Shown here one piece after another: positions 9,499 to 18,267 of a stretch of DNA of 64,000 bases. The first letter of the stretch is position 1. Every line of letters begins with the position of its first letter. The translations under genes were made by a program, and so were the position numbers. Source of the stretch: Rhizorhapis suberifaciens (GTDB lineage: Bacteria > Pseudomonadota > Alphaproteobacteria > Sphingomonadales > Sphingomonadaceae); contig NZ_JACHOV010000001.1 of NCBI RefSeq assembly GCF_014200045.1, positions 372,001 through 436,000 on the forward strand. Direction: 5' to 3'. The notes beneath the pieces were generated by a model. The model saw nothing but the letters and a program-made list of their open reading frames with translations, was not told where the DNA came from and made no database searches.

Positions 9499-10569
9499 TC
9501 AGTCCTCTTCAAGCGCTTCGGTGATCTTTCTTACCTCTTGTGAGCGGCCACGAGGCAAGATCAATATGTCCTTGCCGGTTGCAACAACGATCAGATCCTC
9601 AACGCCGACCAGAGACACGCGTGGTCCTTCACTGTGGATAAGGCAATTGCTGGTCTCGATTGCCAGCACCTCCCCCCGGCAAGCGTTCCCGTTTGAGTCG
9701 CACGCGTTAATGGCATGCAGCGCGTCCCAACTGCCAATATCGGACCATCCCATGCTAACAGGCACCACTGCCACGCGTCCGGCTTTTTCCATGACGGCAT
9801 AGTCGATGGAATTAGAAGGGCAATTTGCAAATTTGTCCTTATTGGGAACGATCCGGTTCCCATGTTTGATGCCGCATTCTACCGATTGCGTAACCACCCT
9901 GAATATTTCAGGCTGGTATTGTTCGAGGGCCGCGAGATACGCATCGGCCCGGAACATAAAAATCCCTGCATTCCATACATGTTCGCCTTGGGCGATCATG
10001 GCGCGCGCTTTGTCCGCGTGGGGCTTTTCAACAAAGCGTTCGACCTCCTGTACGCCGGGAGCCAAAGGATCGCCCATTTTGATATAACCATAGCCAGTTT
10101 CTGGCGCGGTTGGCGTTATCCCGAAAGTTATGAGCCATTTCTCTCGTGCCAGGGGCAGCGCCTGCTTGATGGCATCGTGAAACGCTTCGAGATCGGAAAT
10201 GACATGATCGCTCGGCATGACGAGGATCGGGGCTGCCGGATTGTCCACGGCAAGGGCCGCCAAGGCAATAGCGGGTGCAGTATTACGGCCTTCTGGCTCT
10301 AAGATAAAACGAGCGTCACTTTCTTCTGACTCCCGAACCTGTGCTTCGATCAGGTCAGCATGGCGAGCATTCGCCACGATGATCGGCGGCGCAAAGCCGG
10401 GGCGGCCAGACGTCCGCTTTACGGTCAACTGTATCATGCTGTCCGTATCGATAAGCGATAGAAGCTGCTTGGGCCTTTCGGGCCGAGACAGCGGCCAAAG
10501 GCGGGTTCCTGATCCACCGCACAGGATCACCGGAACGATCGGTGGGTAATGGGACTCAGCTGGCGTCAT
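9499..10569 (-). CDS. manC: mannose-1-phosphate guanylyltransferase
   Basis: This 356-aa protein makes GDP-mannose from mannose-1-phosphate and GTP. The pyrophosphorylase signature is LCGGSGTRLWPLSRPERPKQ near residue 16. ILVMPSDHVI, GYGYIKMG, FVEKPHADKA and WNAGIFMFRA follow in the expected order. It is shorter than bifunctional ManC/AlgA proteins (about 470 aa) and lacks the C-terminal cupin isomerase domain. A separate ManA-type isomerase is encoded at 34385-35182, so the two activities are split here. It is divergent from wecB. Confidence 0.9.
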   Translation of the reverse strand: MTPAESHYPPIVPVILCGGSGTRLWPLSRPERPKQLLSLIDTDSMIQLTVKRTSGRPGFAPPIIVANARHADLIEAQVRESEESDARFILEPEGRNTAPAIALAALAVDNPAAPILVMPSDHVISDLEAFHDAIKQALPLAREKWLITFGITPTAPETGYGYIKMGDPLAPGVQEVERFVEKPHADKARAMIAQGEHVWNAGIFMFRADAYLAALEQYQPEIFRVVTQSVECGIKHGNRIVPNKDKFANCPSNSIDYAVMEKAGRVAVVPVSMGWSDIGSWDALHAINACDSNGNACRGEVLAIETSNCLIHSEGPRVSLVGVEDLIVVATGKDILILPRGRSQEVRKITEALEED

Positions 10570-10666
10570 CAGCGCGATTTTCTCCTGCTTTGCGTCTCTT
10601 CACCCTAATTAAACCATATCGAGATAAGGGATCATCAGCATTATTGATTTGGGCCGGGGGGCGGGT

Positions 10667-11797
10667 TTGAGCAAGCAGAAAGTCATTATTGTCTTCGGAA
10701 CGCGTCCCGAAGCCATCAAGCTCTTTCCCGTTATACAGGCGCTGCGAGTCCATGCCGACATCGACACCCGCATTTGCGTCACCGCGCAGCATCGCGCCCT
10801 CCTCGATCAAGTGCTGGATATAGCGCAAATCGTTCCCGACATCGACCTCGACATCATGCAGGACAATCAATCGCTGGACAGCCTGACCGCCCGGCTGATC
10901 GTCGCCTTGGGCGAGGTATATGACCGCGAGTGGCCGGACCGAGTGCTGGTTCATGGCGACACGCTGACGACGATGGTGGCGACATTGGCGGCCTATTATC
11001 GAAAGATACCGGTGGGCCATGTCGAGGCCGGGCTGCGGAGTGGAGATATTCATCATCCTTGGCCGGAGGAGGTGAACCGCATGGTCGTCTCCTGTATTGC
11101 TGACCTGAATTTCGCACCGACGCAGGCGGCGGCGGACGCGCTGATCAGGGAGAATCGCGATCCCGTCACTATTCATATCACTGGCAACAGCGTGATCGAC
11201 GCTTTGCTGGCGACGCGGGAGCGGATTCGGGAGACGCCGTCGCTTGCGGCAGGTCTCAGTCCATTGGCCGCGCGCTTCAAGGGCAAGCGCATCATCGCGG
11301 TCACCAGCCACAGGCGCGAGAATTTCGGTGGCGGCATGGAGAGCATCGCCTCAGCCATCAATGAGGTTGCCGCGCGCCCCGACGTGGCCGTGATTTTTCC
11401 CGTCCACCCTAATCCCAATGTGCGGATGATCATGAGCGACATGCTTGCGGGCCGCGACAATGTGGTGTTGATCGATCCTCTGGATTACCCGCATTTCGTG
11501 CGGCTGCTCGATATGTGCGAGATCGTTCTCACCGATAGTGGGGGGGTGCAGGAGGAAGCGCCCTCTCTGGGCAAGCCCGTGCTCGTTATGCGCGAAACGA
11601 CCGAGCGGCCCGAGGGGATTGCGGCCGGGACCGCGAAGCTCGTCGGCACTGACAAAGACCGGATCGTTTCCGAAATCTTCAACCTTTTGGATGATAGCGA
11701 GGCCTATGCCGCCATGTCGCGCGCCCATAATCCCTTTGGCGACGGCAAGAGCGGGGAACGCATAGCCAGGATCATCGCTGATGCCCATCGAGGTTGA
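10667..11797 (+). CDS. wecB: UDP-N-acetylglucosamine 2-epimerase (non-hydrolysing)
   Basis: This 376-aa protein interconverts UDP-GlcNAc and UDP-ManNAc. It opens with VIIVFGTRPEAIKLFPVIQA and carries VHGDTLTTMV, VEAGLRSGDIHHPWPEE and the C-terminal SDSGGVQEEAPSLGKPVL segment, all hallmarks of the family. I chose a TTG start at 10667 because a purine-rich GGGGGGCGGG lies just upstream; a TTG at 10649 is the alternative. It overlaps wecC by 17 bases, so the pair is probably coupled. The product feeds wecC. Confidence 0.92.
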   Translation: MSKQKVIIVFGTRPEAIKLFPVIQALRVHADIDTRICVTAQHRALLDQVLDIAQIVPDIDLDIMQDNQSLDSLTARLIVALGEVYDREWPDRVLVHGDTLTTMVATLAAYYRKIPVGHVEAGLRSGDIHHPWPEEVNRMVVSCIADLNFAPTQAAADALIRENRDPVTIHITGNSVIDALLATRERIRETPSLAAGLSPLAARFKGKRIIAVTSHRRENFGGGMESIASAINEVAARPDVAVIFPVHPNPNVRMIMSDMLAGRDNVVLIDPLDYPHFVRLLDMCEIVLTDSGGVQEEAPSLGKPVLVMRETTERPEGIAAGTAKLVGTDKDRIVSEIFNLLDDSEAYAAMSRAHNPFGDGKSGERIARIIADAHRG

Positions 11798-13076
11798 AAA
11801 AAGGGTTTCTGTTATTGGTTTGGGCTATATCGGCCTGCCGACGGCGGCCCTGATCGCCCGATCAGGGTTTAAGGTATTGGGCGTGGATGTCAGTCAGCAT
11901 GTGGTGGACACCGTCAACAGCGGCCGCGTGCATATCGAAGAAGTCGACCTTGATGGTTTGGTGCAGGGCGTGGTTGCGCGCGGGACGTTGCGAGCCTCCA
12001 CCGAGATCGAGGAAAGCGACCTGTTCCTGATCGCGGTGCCGACCCCGGTCGCCGAGGACCGCGCGCCGGATATCAGCTATGTGCTTGACGCCGCGCGCAT
12101 GTTGGCTCCGGTGCTGAAAGCGGGCGATACGATCATATTGGAGTCGACCTCCCCGGTCGGTACGACGGAAAAGATGAGAGATGTGCTGGCACAATTGCGG
12201 CCCGATCTCAAAATGCCGAACAAGGGTGGAAGCGCAGCCGATGTGGCGATTGCCTATTGTCCTGAGCGAGTCCTTCCGGGGCGCATATTGGTCGAACTCA
12301 TCAACAATGATCGCTGCATAGGCGGGATCACGCCGCGCTGCGCCCGAAAGGCGTTGACCTTCTATCGCCAGTTCGTGCGTGGGGAGTGCATCACCACCAA
12401 CGCCCGAGCGGCGGAGATGACCAAGCTGGTCGAAAACAGCTATCGCGACGTCAATATCGCTTTCGCCAATGAACTGTCGGTTATTGCCGACGGCCTGGAT
12501 CTGGACGTGTGGGAAGTGATCCGGCTCGCCAATCGCCATCCACGCGTCAACATTCTGCAGCCGGGCCCGGGCGTCGGGGGTCATTGCATCGCCGTCGATC
12601 CCTGGTTCATCGTCCACGGCGATCCGGAAAATGCGCGCCTCATCCGAACCGCTCGCGAAGTGAACGATGCCAAGGTCGATCACGTTTTTGAGCGCGCATC
12701 ACATATGATGGATGACTTGCCAGGGGCTGAGATTGCCTGCCTGGGTTTGGCTTTCAAGGCTAATATCGATGACTTTCGCGAGAGTCCGGCGCTAAAGATC
12801 GCGCACCGTCTGGCTCGCCGCTATGGACAAAGGGTGAAGCTGGTCGAACCCTATGCCGAAGCCTTGCCGATGGAGTTTGCAGGAACGGGGGCGGAGTTGA
12901 TCGACATTGATGCGGCCATAGAGCGCTGCCCTGTCTTCATTGTGCTGGTCGATCATGATGTCTTCAAATCAGTGCCGCTCGATGAGCGCCTGGGCAAGCA
13001 TGTCTATGACACAAGGGGCATTTGGCGGGATCAGCCCGAACCAGCCAAGGAGGCCAGGCTCAGCCTGGCTGGATGA
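11781..13076 (+). CDS. wecC: UDP-N-acetyl-D-mannosamine dehydrogenase
   Basis: This 431-aa protein oxidises UDP-ManNAc to UDP-ManNAcA in an NAD-dependent reaction. The Rossmann motif GLGYIGLPTAALIA is at the N-terminus. The middle helix region ENSYRDVNIAFANELS and the catalytic-Cys loop PGVGGHCIAVDPWF are those of the UDP-sugar dehydrogenase family. The C-terminal domain begins near CLGLAFKANIDDFRESPA. Its start lies inside the end of wecB. With wecB it supplies an acidic amino sugar, presumably for the local polysaccharide. The curli operon converges on it. Confidence 0.92.
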   Translation: MPIEVEKRVSVIGLGYIGLPTAALIARSGFKVLGVDVSQHVVDTVNSGRVHIEEVDLDGLVQGVVARGTLRASTEIEESDLFLIAVPTPVAEDRAPDISYVLDAARMLAPVLKAGDTIILESTSPVGTTEKMRDVLAQLRPDLKMPNKGGSAADVAIAYCPERVLPGRILVELINNDRCIGGITPRCARKALTFYRQFVRGECITTNARAAEMTKLVENSYRDVNIAFANELSVIADGLDLDVWEVIRLANRHPRVNILQPGPGVGGHCIAVDPWFIVHGDPENARLIRTAREVNDAKVDHVFERASHMMDDLPGAEIACLGLAFKANIDDFRESPALKIAHRLARRYGQRVKLVEPYAEALPMEFAGTGAELIDIDAAIERCPVFIVLVDHDVFKSVPLDERLGKHVYDTRGIWRDQPEPAKEARLSLAG

Positions 13077-13110
13077 GGCGGCGCACTGACGCCCTCACCC
13101 CAATACCACT

Positions 13111-13482
13111 TTATTTGGCGGAAGAATTGTCCGCTGTTACCGCATAGCTTAGGCCATCGGCCATCGTGACCGAGAGTCGCGCTGACCAGGGGCGGTTGTC
13201 ACCAATGACGACCTTGCTCAAGATTACGGGCGCCGCATTCGCTGCTAAGGTGGCGCTGCTGGCATTGCGAACCGTTGAGTCGCCCTCCACCGTCAGTTCG
13301 AAACGCAGCTTTGTCGGCTCCTGCGCTTTACCTGTGACAAGAAGCAGGACCTGTCCGTCTGACCGTTCCACTTGTAGTTGAACCGGCTCTTCTTTCGCAG
13401 CCCCAGCATGAGCAGATGTGAAGGTCATATTTGCCCCCAGGCATAGTAAAGCGGCAGAAGATAGGGAGCGAGCGGGATGCAT
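13111..13482 (-). CDS. csgH: CsgH-like curli assembly chaperone
   Basis: This 123-aa protein has a signal peptide (cleavage plausible after TSAHA, near residue 26) and a small beta-rich domain that begins PVQLQVERSDGQVLLL. It matches the alphaproteobacterial CsgH family, periplasmic proteins that stop curlin subunits aggregating before secretion. The mature part has no Cys, as expected for CsgH rather than enteric CsgC with its CxC motif. I chose the ATG at 13482 because AGAGGG lies upstream; the frame extends further upstream, but that sequence overlaps the preceding gene and looks non-coding. It is the last gene of the curli-like operon, four bases after the unknown gene before it. Confidence 0.75.
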   Translation of the reverse strand: MHPARSLSSAALLCLGANMTFTSAHAGAAKEEPVQLQVERSDGQVLLLVTGKAQEPTKLRFELTVEGDSTVRNASSATLAANAAPVILSKVVIGDNRPWSARLSVTMADGLSYAVTADNSSAK

Positions 13483-13486
13483 TGCG

Positions 13487-13975
13487 TCAACCCTCTGGAC
13501 TTGCCGGCCGGACAAGCTGAACCCCGTCCGGAACCGCGGGATCGCCAGCCGGCAGCGGGTGAGTGTCGTTGGTCGTACTGAAAATGTCGATATGGGCAGG
13601 ATCCTGATTGAGATAGGCTGCCAAAGCATCGGGACCAATCTCCCGCGCCAGTATCTCCGGCGTCGGCTGCTGCCCGCGTTGCCGGATGAACTCCAACGCG
13701 CGCGCGACCTCGGCGGCCAGGTCCTTTTTCTCGCCACCAGTAGCGAGCACCGCCTCGCCCTTGGGGGCTTCGCGGGGCGCGTCCAGCGTGTTTGGGAGTT
13801 GCGGGACCGAGGTGGGGTTATCGGTCGCAGAACCAATATTGGGTACCGAGACGTCGGCGGCGCCATCGTGACTCGCCTGCACCTGTTCAACCTGCACGGC
13901 AGGACCGTCCATGATGGGAGCCGAAGGGCTCTCATTAACCAGAAGCGCCATCACCAGGAATATGCCGGACATCAT
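13487..13975 (-). CDS. unknown exported protein of the curli-like operon
   Basis: I do not recognise this 162-aa protein. It starts with a short hydrophobic stretch (MMSGIFLVMALLVNESPSA) that could be a signal peptide or anchor. A low-complexity Pro/Ser/Ala region follows to about residue 80. A predicted helical segment (KKDLAAEVARALEFIRQRG, then PTPEILAREIGPDALAAYL) comes next, with a Pro-rich tail. GGAGG precedes the start. Because it lies between a curlin-repeat gene and csgH, a role in amyloid assembly, anchoring or secretion is inferred. A CsgE-like role is conceivable, but no CsgE motif was seen. Confidence 0.65.
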   Translation of the reverse strand: MMSGIFLVMALLVNESPSAPIMDGPAVQVEQVQASHDGAADVSVPNIGSATDNPTSVPQLPNTLDAPREAPKGEAVLATGGEKKDLAAEVARALEFIRQRGQQPTPEILAREIGPDALAAYLNQDPAHIDIFSTTNDTHPLPAGDPAVPDGVQLVRPASPEG

Positions 13976-13985
13976 GCAGCCTCCT

Positions 13986-14594
13986 TCAAGGGCTAACTTG
14001 CGAGATGACAATTGAAGCGCCGCCGTCCTGCGTCAAGGAGAGCCCAAGTCCGTTGCCGGTCTGGCTGAGATCGGCCCGGTTGCTATCGCCATTTTGCGTC
14101 AATGAAAGCGTGTTGTCATCGCCATTCTGGGTGAGCGATGCGCTATTGCCGTCGCCATTTTGCGACAGTGCCATCTGATTGGCCCCGGCATAGGCGCTCT
14201 GGCTGAGGTCAGCGAAATTGCCGTTGCCATTTTGTAGCAGCGCCAGCGTGTTGGAGCTTCCCTCCAGGCTTGACTGGTGTAGGCGTGCTTCGTTGCCATT
14301 GCCGGACAGGTCGAGTGCAAGGCTGTTGGCCCCGCTTCCCTCCTGACGAGCGGTGATGTTGTTGTCATTACCAAGGACGCGAAAGCCGGAGGTTTGTGAG
14401 TCGCCCGCCTGAATATGGGTCAAATGGTTGCTATCACCGATCTGTTCGATATCCACCCGGCTCGCTGTGGATTGGGATTGATCCACGGAGATGCTCTGAT
14501 CGCTGCCGCTGCTGTTGATCGCAACGCTTGTCTGTGCCGCAGCCGCCAAGGGGTGAAGCGATAGGAATAGCGCCGCGGAGAGCATCTTCGTCAT
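13986..14594 (-). CDS. curlin-repeat protein with 8 repeats (CsgA/CsgB-like)
   Basis: This 202-aa secreted protein has a signal peptide (LSLHPLAAAAQ) and then about eight curlin repeats of about 22 residues, counted as sixteen short strands such as LALLQ, ADLSQ, ASLTQ and LSLTQ linked by QNGDGN-type turns. In size and repeat number it is closest to E. coli CsgA/CsgB, which have five. It is Gln/Asn/Ser/Gly-rich and nearly free of aromatics. It could be the nucleator or a minor subunit; sequence does not decide. A hairpin at 14616-14650 separates it from the 18-repeat gene upstream. Confidence 0.85.
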   Translation of the reverse strand: MTKMLSAALFLSLHPLAAAAQTSVAINSSGSDQSISVDQSQSTASRVDIEQIGDSNHLTHIQAGDSQTSGFRVLGNDNNITARQEGSGANSLALDLSGNGNEARLHQSSLEGSSNTLALLQNGNGNFADLSQSAYAGANQMALSQNGDGNSASLTQNGDDNTLSLTQNGDSNRADLSQTGNGLGLSLTQDGGASIVISQVSP

Positions 14595-14615
14595 GGCCGA
14601 AACCTTTTAAGGGGC

Positions 14616-14650
14616 GGCGGCAGGAGATGGCCCCGACCACTCCCGCCGCC
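14616..14650 (-). other. intercistronic stem-loop between two curlin-repeat genes
   Basis: The arms 14616-14626 and 14640-14650 pair over 11 bases. The only imperfection is a G-U wobble in RNA transcribed from the minus strand, while the plus-strand RNA would have an A-C mismatch. The structure therefore fits the operon mRNA. No T-run follows, so it is not an obvious terminator. Confidence 0.6.
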
Positions 14651-14670
14651 TGGGGAAATCTCAAGGGAAA

Positions 14671-16026
14671 TCATTGCGTCACTATGGCAATATTGCCGGT
14701 GCCGGATTGAGTGACCGTCGAGACGCTGAAATCGGAAGACTGCTTGACATCGACGCTGTTGAGCGAGCCAGACTGGTCGATTTTTGAGTCATTATGGTTG
14801 CCGGACTGGACCAGCGTTGCGCTGTTGGTGCTGCCTGTTTGAACTAAGAGTGATGTGTTGAAATCGCCCGACTGGATCACATCGGCGAAGTGGTTGTCGC
14901 CGTCCTGGTCGATCGTCGATATATTTTCATGACCAGGCTGCTTGACCTCGGCCCGGAAGTTTTCGGTCGGAGTGCTGTCCTCACGCTGGATGATCGTCGA
15001 TTGATTGTAAGTCCCTTCCTGCGTTACCGAGGCATAACTGTCTTCGGCGCGGTTCATGATCAGCGACTGATTGTATGAACCTATCTGATCGACATAGGCA
15101 TCCGAACGATTGCCATTATCGGTCACATCGGACTTATTGAAATCACCTGACTGTAAGACCTCAGTATAGGCATTGTTGCCGCGCTGGACGACGATCGATG
15201 CATTGCCGAACCCGCTTTGATTTACGAGGACGTCGCTGTTGATCGGTCGAATGCCGCCGGGCGAAGTCTGATCGACGCTGCTGCTATTGCTAGTGCCGCC
15301 CTGAAGCACGGTAGCAGTGACGCCTGAACCATCCTGGGTGATGAACGAACTGTTGTTGGTGCCGGGGGCGTGCACCGTTGCAAGTGCGTTATCACCTGTC
15401 TGGGTTATGGTGGATTTGTTGAAATTGCCCTTTTGCGTAACATCGGCGGTGTTGGCGTCACCCTGCTGATCAATGATGCTGCTGTTGATAAGGCCCGTCT
15501 GCGTGACAGAGGTTTGATGACCGCCAATGCCAGACTGGCTGAGGGAAGAGCTGTTGCCGAAGCTCAAGTCATCTGTGGCTCTGGCTTGGTCGCCCTGCAG
15601 GACGGTAGCGACGTTGCCGTTGCTGTACTGGGCCACTGTGGAGGTTTGCGAGTCATCATATTGTGTAACGGTAGCGACGTTTTCGCTGCCCGATTGAGCG
15701 ACCGTCGACTCTGACAGAATCTGCTTGGTGGTCGATGCCTGAGTGACTGTTGCCTTATTGTCGTTGCCTGACTGCAGCACGGTCGATTTGTTGATCGGCG
15801 GTGCGGTATTGTTCAGATCTGTGCCGTCATCGCTTTGTTTGATCGTGGCGCTGTTGCGCTTGCCGGTCTGTTCGACCTTCGAATCGCCACCGGCAAGCGA
15901 CCCTGTCTGGTCGACGTCCGCGATATTGTCGCTGTTGGACTGAATGACGTTGCTCGTCGAATTGCCAGCGTGAGCCGCATTCGAAAGCGCAAGCGCCGCA
16001 ACGGTGGTCAGAAGCAGTTTCTTCAT
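14671..16026 (-). CDS. large curlin-repeat protein with 18 repeats
   Basis: This 451-aa secreted protein has the signal peptide MKKLLLTTVAALALSNAAHA and then about 18 consecutive curlin repeats, each of two strands (for example STVLQSGNDNK then ATVTQ). The last repeat ends exactly at the C-terminus with AIVTQ. Irregular insertions occur in the turns of repeats 2, 3, 5, 10 and 14. The pattern Ser-x-Val-x-Gln-x-Gly-x-x-Asn-x-Ala-x-Val-x-Gln is that of amyloid curlins, but the protein is about three times the usual size. The start at 16026 is the ATG of the signal peptide. It is probably an extracellular fibre subunit exported through CsgG. Confidence 0.85.
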   Translation of the reverse strand: MKKLLLTTVAALALSNAAHAGNSTSNVIQSNSDNIADVDQTGSLAGGDSKVEQTGKRNSATIKQSDDGTDLNNTAPPINKSTVLQSGNDNKATVTQASTTKQILSESTVAQSGSENVATVTQYDDSQTSTVAQYSNGNVATVLQGDQARATDDLSFGNSSSLSQSGIGGHQTSVTQTGLINSSIIDQQGDANTADVTQKGNFNKSTITQTGDNALATVHAPGTNNSSFITQDGSGVTATVLQGGTSNSSSVDQTSPGGIRPINSDVLVNQSGFGNASIVVQRGNNAYTEVLQSGDFNKSDVTDNGNRSDAYVDQIGSYNQSLIMNRAEDSYASVTQEGTYNQSTIIQREDSTPTENFRAEVKQPGHENISTIDQDGDNHFADVIQSGDFNTSLLVQTGSTNSATLVQSGNHNDSKIDQSGSLNSVDVKQSSDFSVSTVTQSGTGNIAIVTQ

Positions 16027-16106
16027 GATCGAAGGTCCCAATCATAACGACCCGGAATTCGTCCGGTTTTTTGGTGCGCCCCGGGGCTCTGGCCTCGAAG
16101 TGATTA

Positions 16107-16139
16107 GGAACGGGCCCAGCGTGAGGCCAGGCCCGTTCC
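16107..16139 (-). other. intercistronic stem-loop downstream of the 25-repeat gene
   Basis: The arms GGAACGGGCC (16107-16116) and GGCCCGTTCC (16130-16139) are perfect 10-base complements with a 13-base loop. It lies eight bases beyond the stop of the 25-repeat curlin gene and about 80 bases before the next start. No T-run follows on the minus strand, so mRNA stabilisation or processing is more likely than termination. Confidence 0.6.
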
Positions 16140-16147
16140 CCAATATG

Positions 16148-18010
16148 TTATTGAGCCACGTAGGCGCTGTTGCCAAAGCCGCTTTGGATCACAGTAGAGA
16201 TATTATTGTCCGTTGATTGCGTCACCTTGGCGAAGTTGGCGTCGCCCGACTGAGTGATGAAGGACTCATTGTCTGATCCCGTCGTCGTCAGATAGGCCTG
16301 ATGGTCTTCACCGCTTTGGTCGATATCGGACAGGTTGTCGTTCCCATTCATCGATACTTCAGCATATTGGCGACGGCCTGCCTGGTAGATGTCGGAAACA
16401 TTGTCCACGCCGCCCTGGAATATTTGGGCTTCCTGCTTGCGACCGTCCTGAACGACGGTGGACAGAGCATTCACAGCGATCTGCTTCACGTTGACAGTAT
16501 CACGTTCGTTGAGATCGCCGCTGCGCGGATTCTGCGTCACATAGGAGTTGTTATCCGTGCCGTTCTGCAGAACGTCGATGTCCGAATAGTCGGAAGCCTG
16601 AGCAACTTCGGATTCGTTGTTGCCACCGATCTGAGCGACGTCGACGTCCGAACCATAGCCGATCAGCTGGGTCGAACCGCCCCACTGACCAACCAGCGAC
16701 TTGTTGCCCGAAGCTGCGGCGCTGCTGTCCTGGCTGACGGTTACCGATACGCCTGCGCCGAGCTGGCCTACCGTCGAACCATTGCCATCGCCCGTCTGAG
16801 TGACATCCACAATGCCGCCGAGAACGGCTTGGCCGACCAACGAGTTGTTGTTGTCGCCGTTCTGCTTGACCTTAACGGTTCCGCCGGCAGCGAGCTGTCC
16901 GACCAGCGAATTGTTGCTGTTGCCAGTCTGCTCAACATCGACCGATGATCCCGCAGAGATTTCAAGGACGCCCGAATTATTGCTGGTGCCGTTCTGGTCA
17001 ACAGTGACAGTGGAGGACAAGGAGGCCTGGAGGACGCCAGACACGTTGGTGGTGCCCGTCTGCTTGACTGCAATCGTCGAATCTCCGGCAATCTGCGCCG
17101 CGCCCGAGATATTGCCATTGCCCGACTGATCCACCTTCACGGACGAAGAGGATGCCAGCTGCGAAACCGTCGAGATGTTGGCGTTGCCGGTTTGTGTGAC
17201 GTCAACGGTGCTGCCGGGGGCGGAAGCAGCGAGCGACGTCTGATCGACGTTCGAGTAGTTGCCGTTGCCGGTCTGGTTTACAGTTGCTTTGCCGAATGCG
17301 CCATCCTGCGTCACGAGCGAGGTGTTGCTGTCGCCGTCCTGAGTAACATCGGCGATTTCGCTGACGCCGCTCTGGAGAATGGTGGAGGTGCTGCCAATGC
17401 CGGTGCCGCCTTTCTGCGTCACTGTGGCCGAGTTGCCGGAGTTGGACTGGGTCACGGTCGAGTCATGGCCGTCGGCCTGTTGGAACACGTCGGCCGTGTT
17501 GCCATTATCGCTCTGGCTGATCAGCGAGGTGTTGAAATCCACATGAGCGTTAGGCGGACCGCCAGCCTTTTCCTGCAGCAGCGACGCGCTGTTATTGCTG
17601 CCCGTCTGGTCGACGTTGGACGTGTTGCCGTCGCCACGCTGTTCAACATTGGCCTTGTTGGTGGAGCCGTCCTGCAGAACGTCGGATTCATTTTTCACCG
17701 ACGGATTATTGGGGGCGCCAAAGTTGTTCTGGACGACGGTTGCGCTGTTGTGGTCGCCATCTTGCTGAACATAGCTGTCGTTCACGTCGGCACTACCGGA
17801 GTTGGCGCCGGAACCCTGCGTCACCTTGGCAGCGTTGGTGTTGCCGCCCTGCTGAATGTCGGACACGGACTTGCCAGCTAGCGTGCCGGTCTGATCAACA
17901 TCGGCCTGTCCGCTGACACCGGTCTGGTTGACCGTGCTGGTGGAGTTGTTCGCCTGCGCCGCGGTGGTCAGCGCGAAGGCTGATACCGCCGTCAATAGAA
18001 TCTTCTTCAT
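16148..18010 (-). CDS. very large curlin-repeat protein with 25 repeats
   Basis: This 620-aa secreted protein has the signal peptide MKKILLTAVSAFALTTAAQA and about 25 consecutive curlin repeats, ending at the C-terminus on a strand (AYVAQ). The first strand of each repeat reads like STVTQ and the second like ADVTQ or ATVNQ, joined by Gly/Asn turns. Repeats 10-18 differ: the turn after the first strand is hydrophobic or Ser-rich (QLASSSS, QIAGDS, QLAAGG) and lacks the G-x-x-N core, and the second strand is VxVxQ. E. coli CsgA has five repeats. It is likely the main amyloid subunit or a giant adhesin. The start is the signal-peptide ATG with AACGGG upstream. Confidence 0.87.
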   Translation of the reverse strand: MKKILLTAVSAFALTTAAQANNSTSTVNQTGVSGQADVDQTGTLAGKSVSDIQQGGNTNAAKVTQGSGANSGSADVNDSYVQQDGDHNSATVVQNNFGAPNNPSVKNESDVLQDGSTNKANVEQRGDGNTSNVDQTGSNNSASLLQEKAGGPPNAHVDFNTSLISQSDNGNTADVFQQADGHDSTVTQSNSGNSATVTQKGGTGIGSTSTILQSGVSEIADVTQDGDSNTSLVTQDGAFGKATVNQTGNGNYSNVDQTSLAASAPGSTVDVTQTGNANISTVSQLASSSSVKVDQSGNGNISGAAQIAGDSTIAVKQTGTTNVSGVLQASLSSTVTVDQNGTSNNSGVLEISAGSSVDVEQTGNSNNSLVGQLAAGGTVKVKQNGDNNNSLVGQAVLGGIVDVTQTGDGNGSTVGQLGAGVSVTVSQDSSAAASGNKSLVGQWGGSTQLIGYGSDVDVAQIGGNNESEVAQASDYSDIDVLQNGTDNNSYVTQNPRSGDLNERDTVNVKQIAVNALSTVVQDGRKQEAQIFQGGVDNVSDIYQAGRRQYAEVSMNGNDNLSDIDQSGEDHQAYLTTTGSDNESFITQSGDANFAKVTQSTDNNISTVIQSGFGNSAYVAQ

Positions 18011-18267
18011 CCCGTTCACTCCCTTGTTCTGGGCAAAATGGCCCCCGATGCCGCCATCGGGCGGCACCGTAACGTCCGGCCGGAGAGGGTGCGGCTGCCG
18101 CTCCCGGCCTCGGGGCAGCCGGCGGAATGTCAGGGAGTGGGATGAAGCCGGGCAGCATTGTCACGCCAGAACGAAGTGTAGGCTCATTGCCTGCGCCAAC
18201 CCTCTGTGTCACAATTGCGCCGTGAGTGCTTCACTCACTCCGGACTTGGTTCCGCAACCTTGTCCAC

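Noticed and set aside
13483-13935. N-terminal extension of the csgH frame
   Set aside because: The Arg/Ser/Pro-rich extension overlaps the unknown exported gene in another frame and lacks a signal peptide; the ATG at 13482 gives a proper signal peptide and family length.
14671-18010. Regular DNA repeats of about 66 bases considered as a CRISPR or satellite array
   Set aside because: The repetition is at the protein level (22-residue curlin repeats with signal peptides and one open frame each); DNA units are not identical and no cas genes are present.
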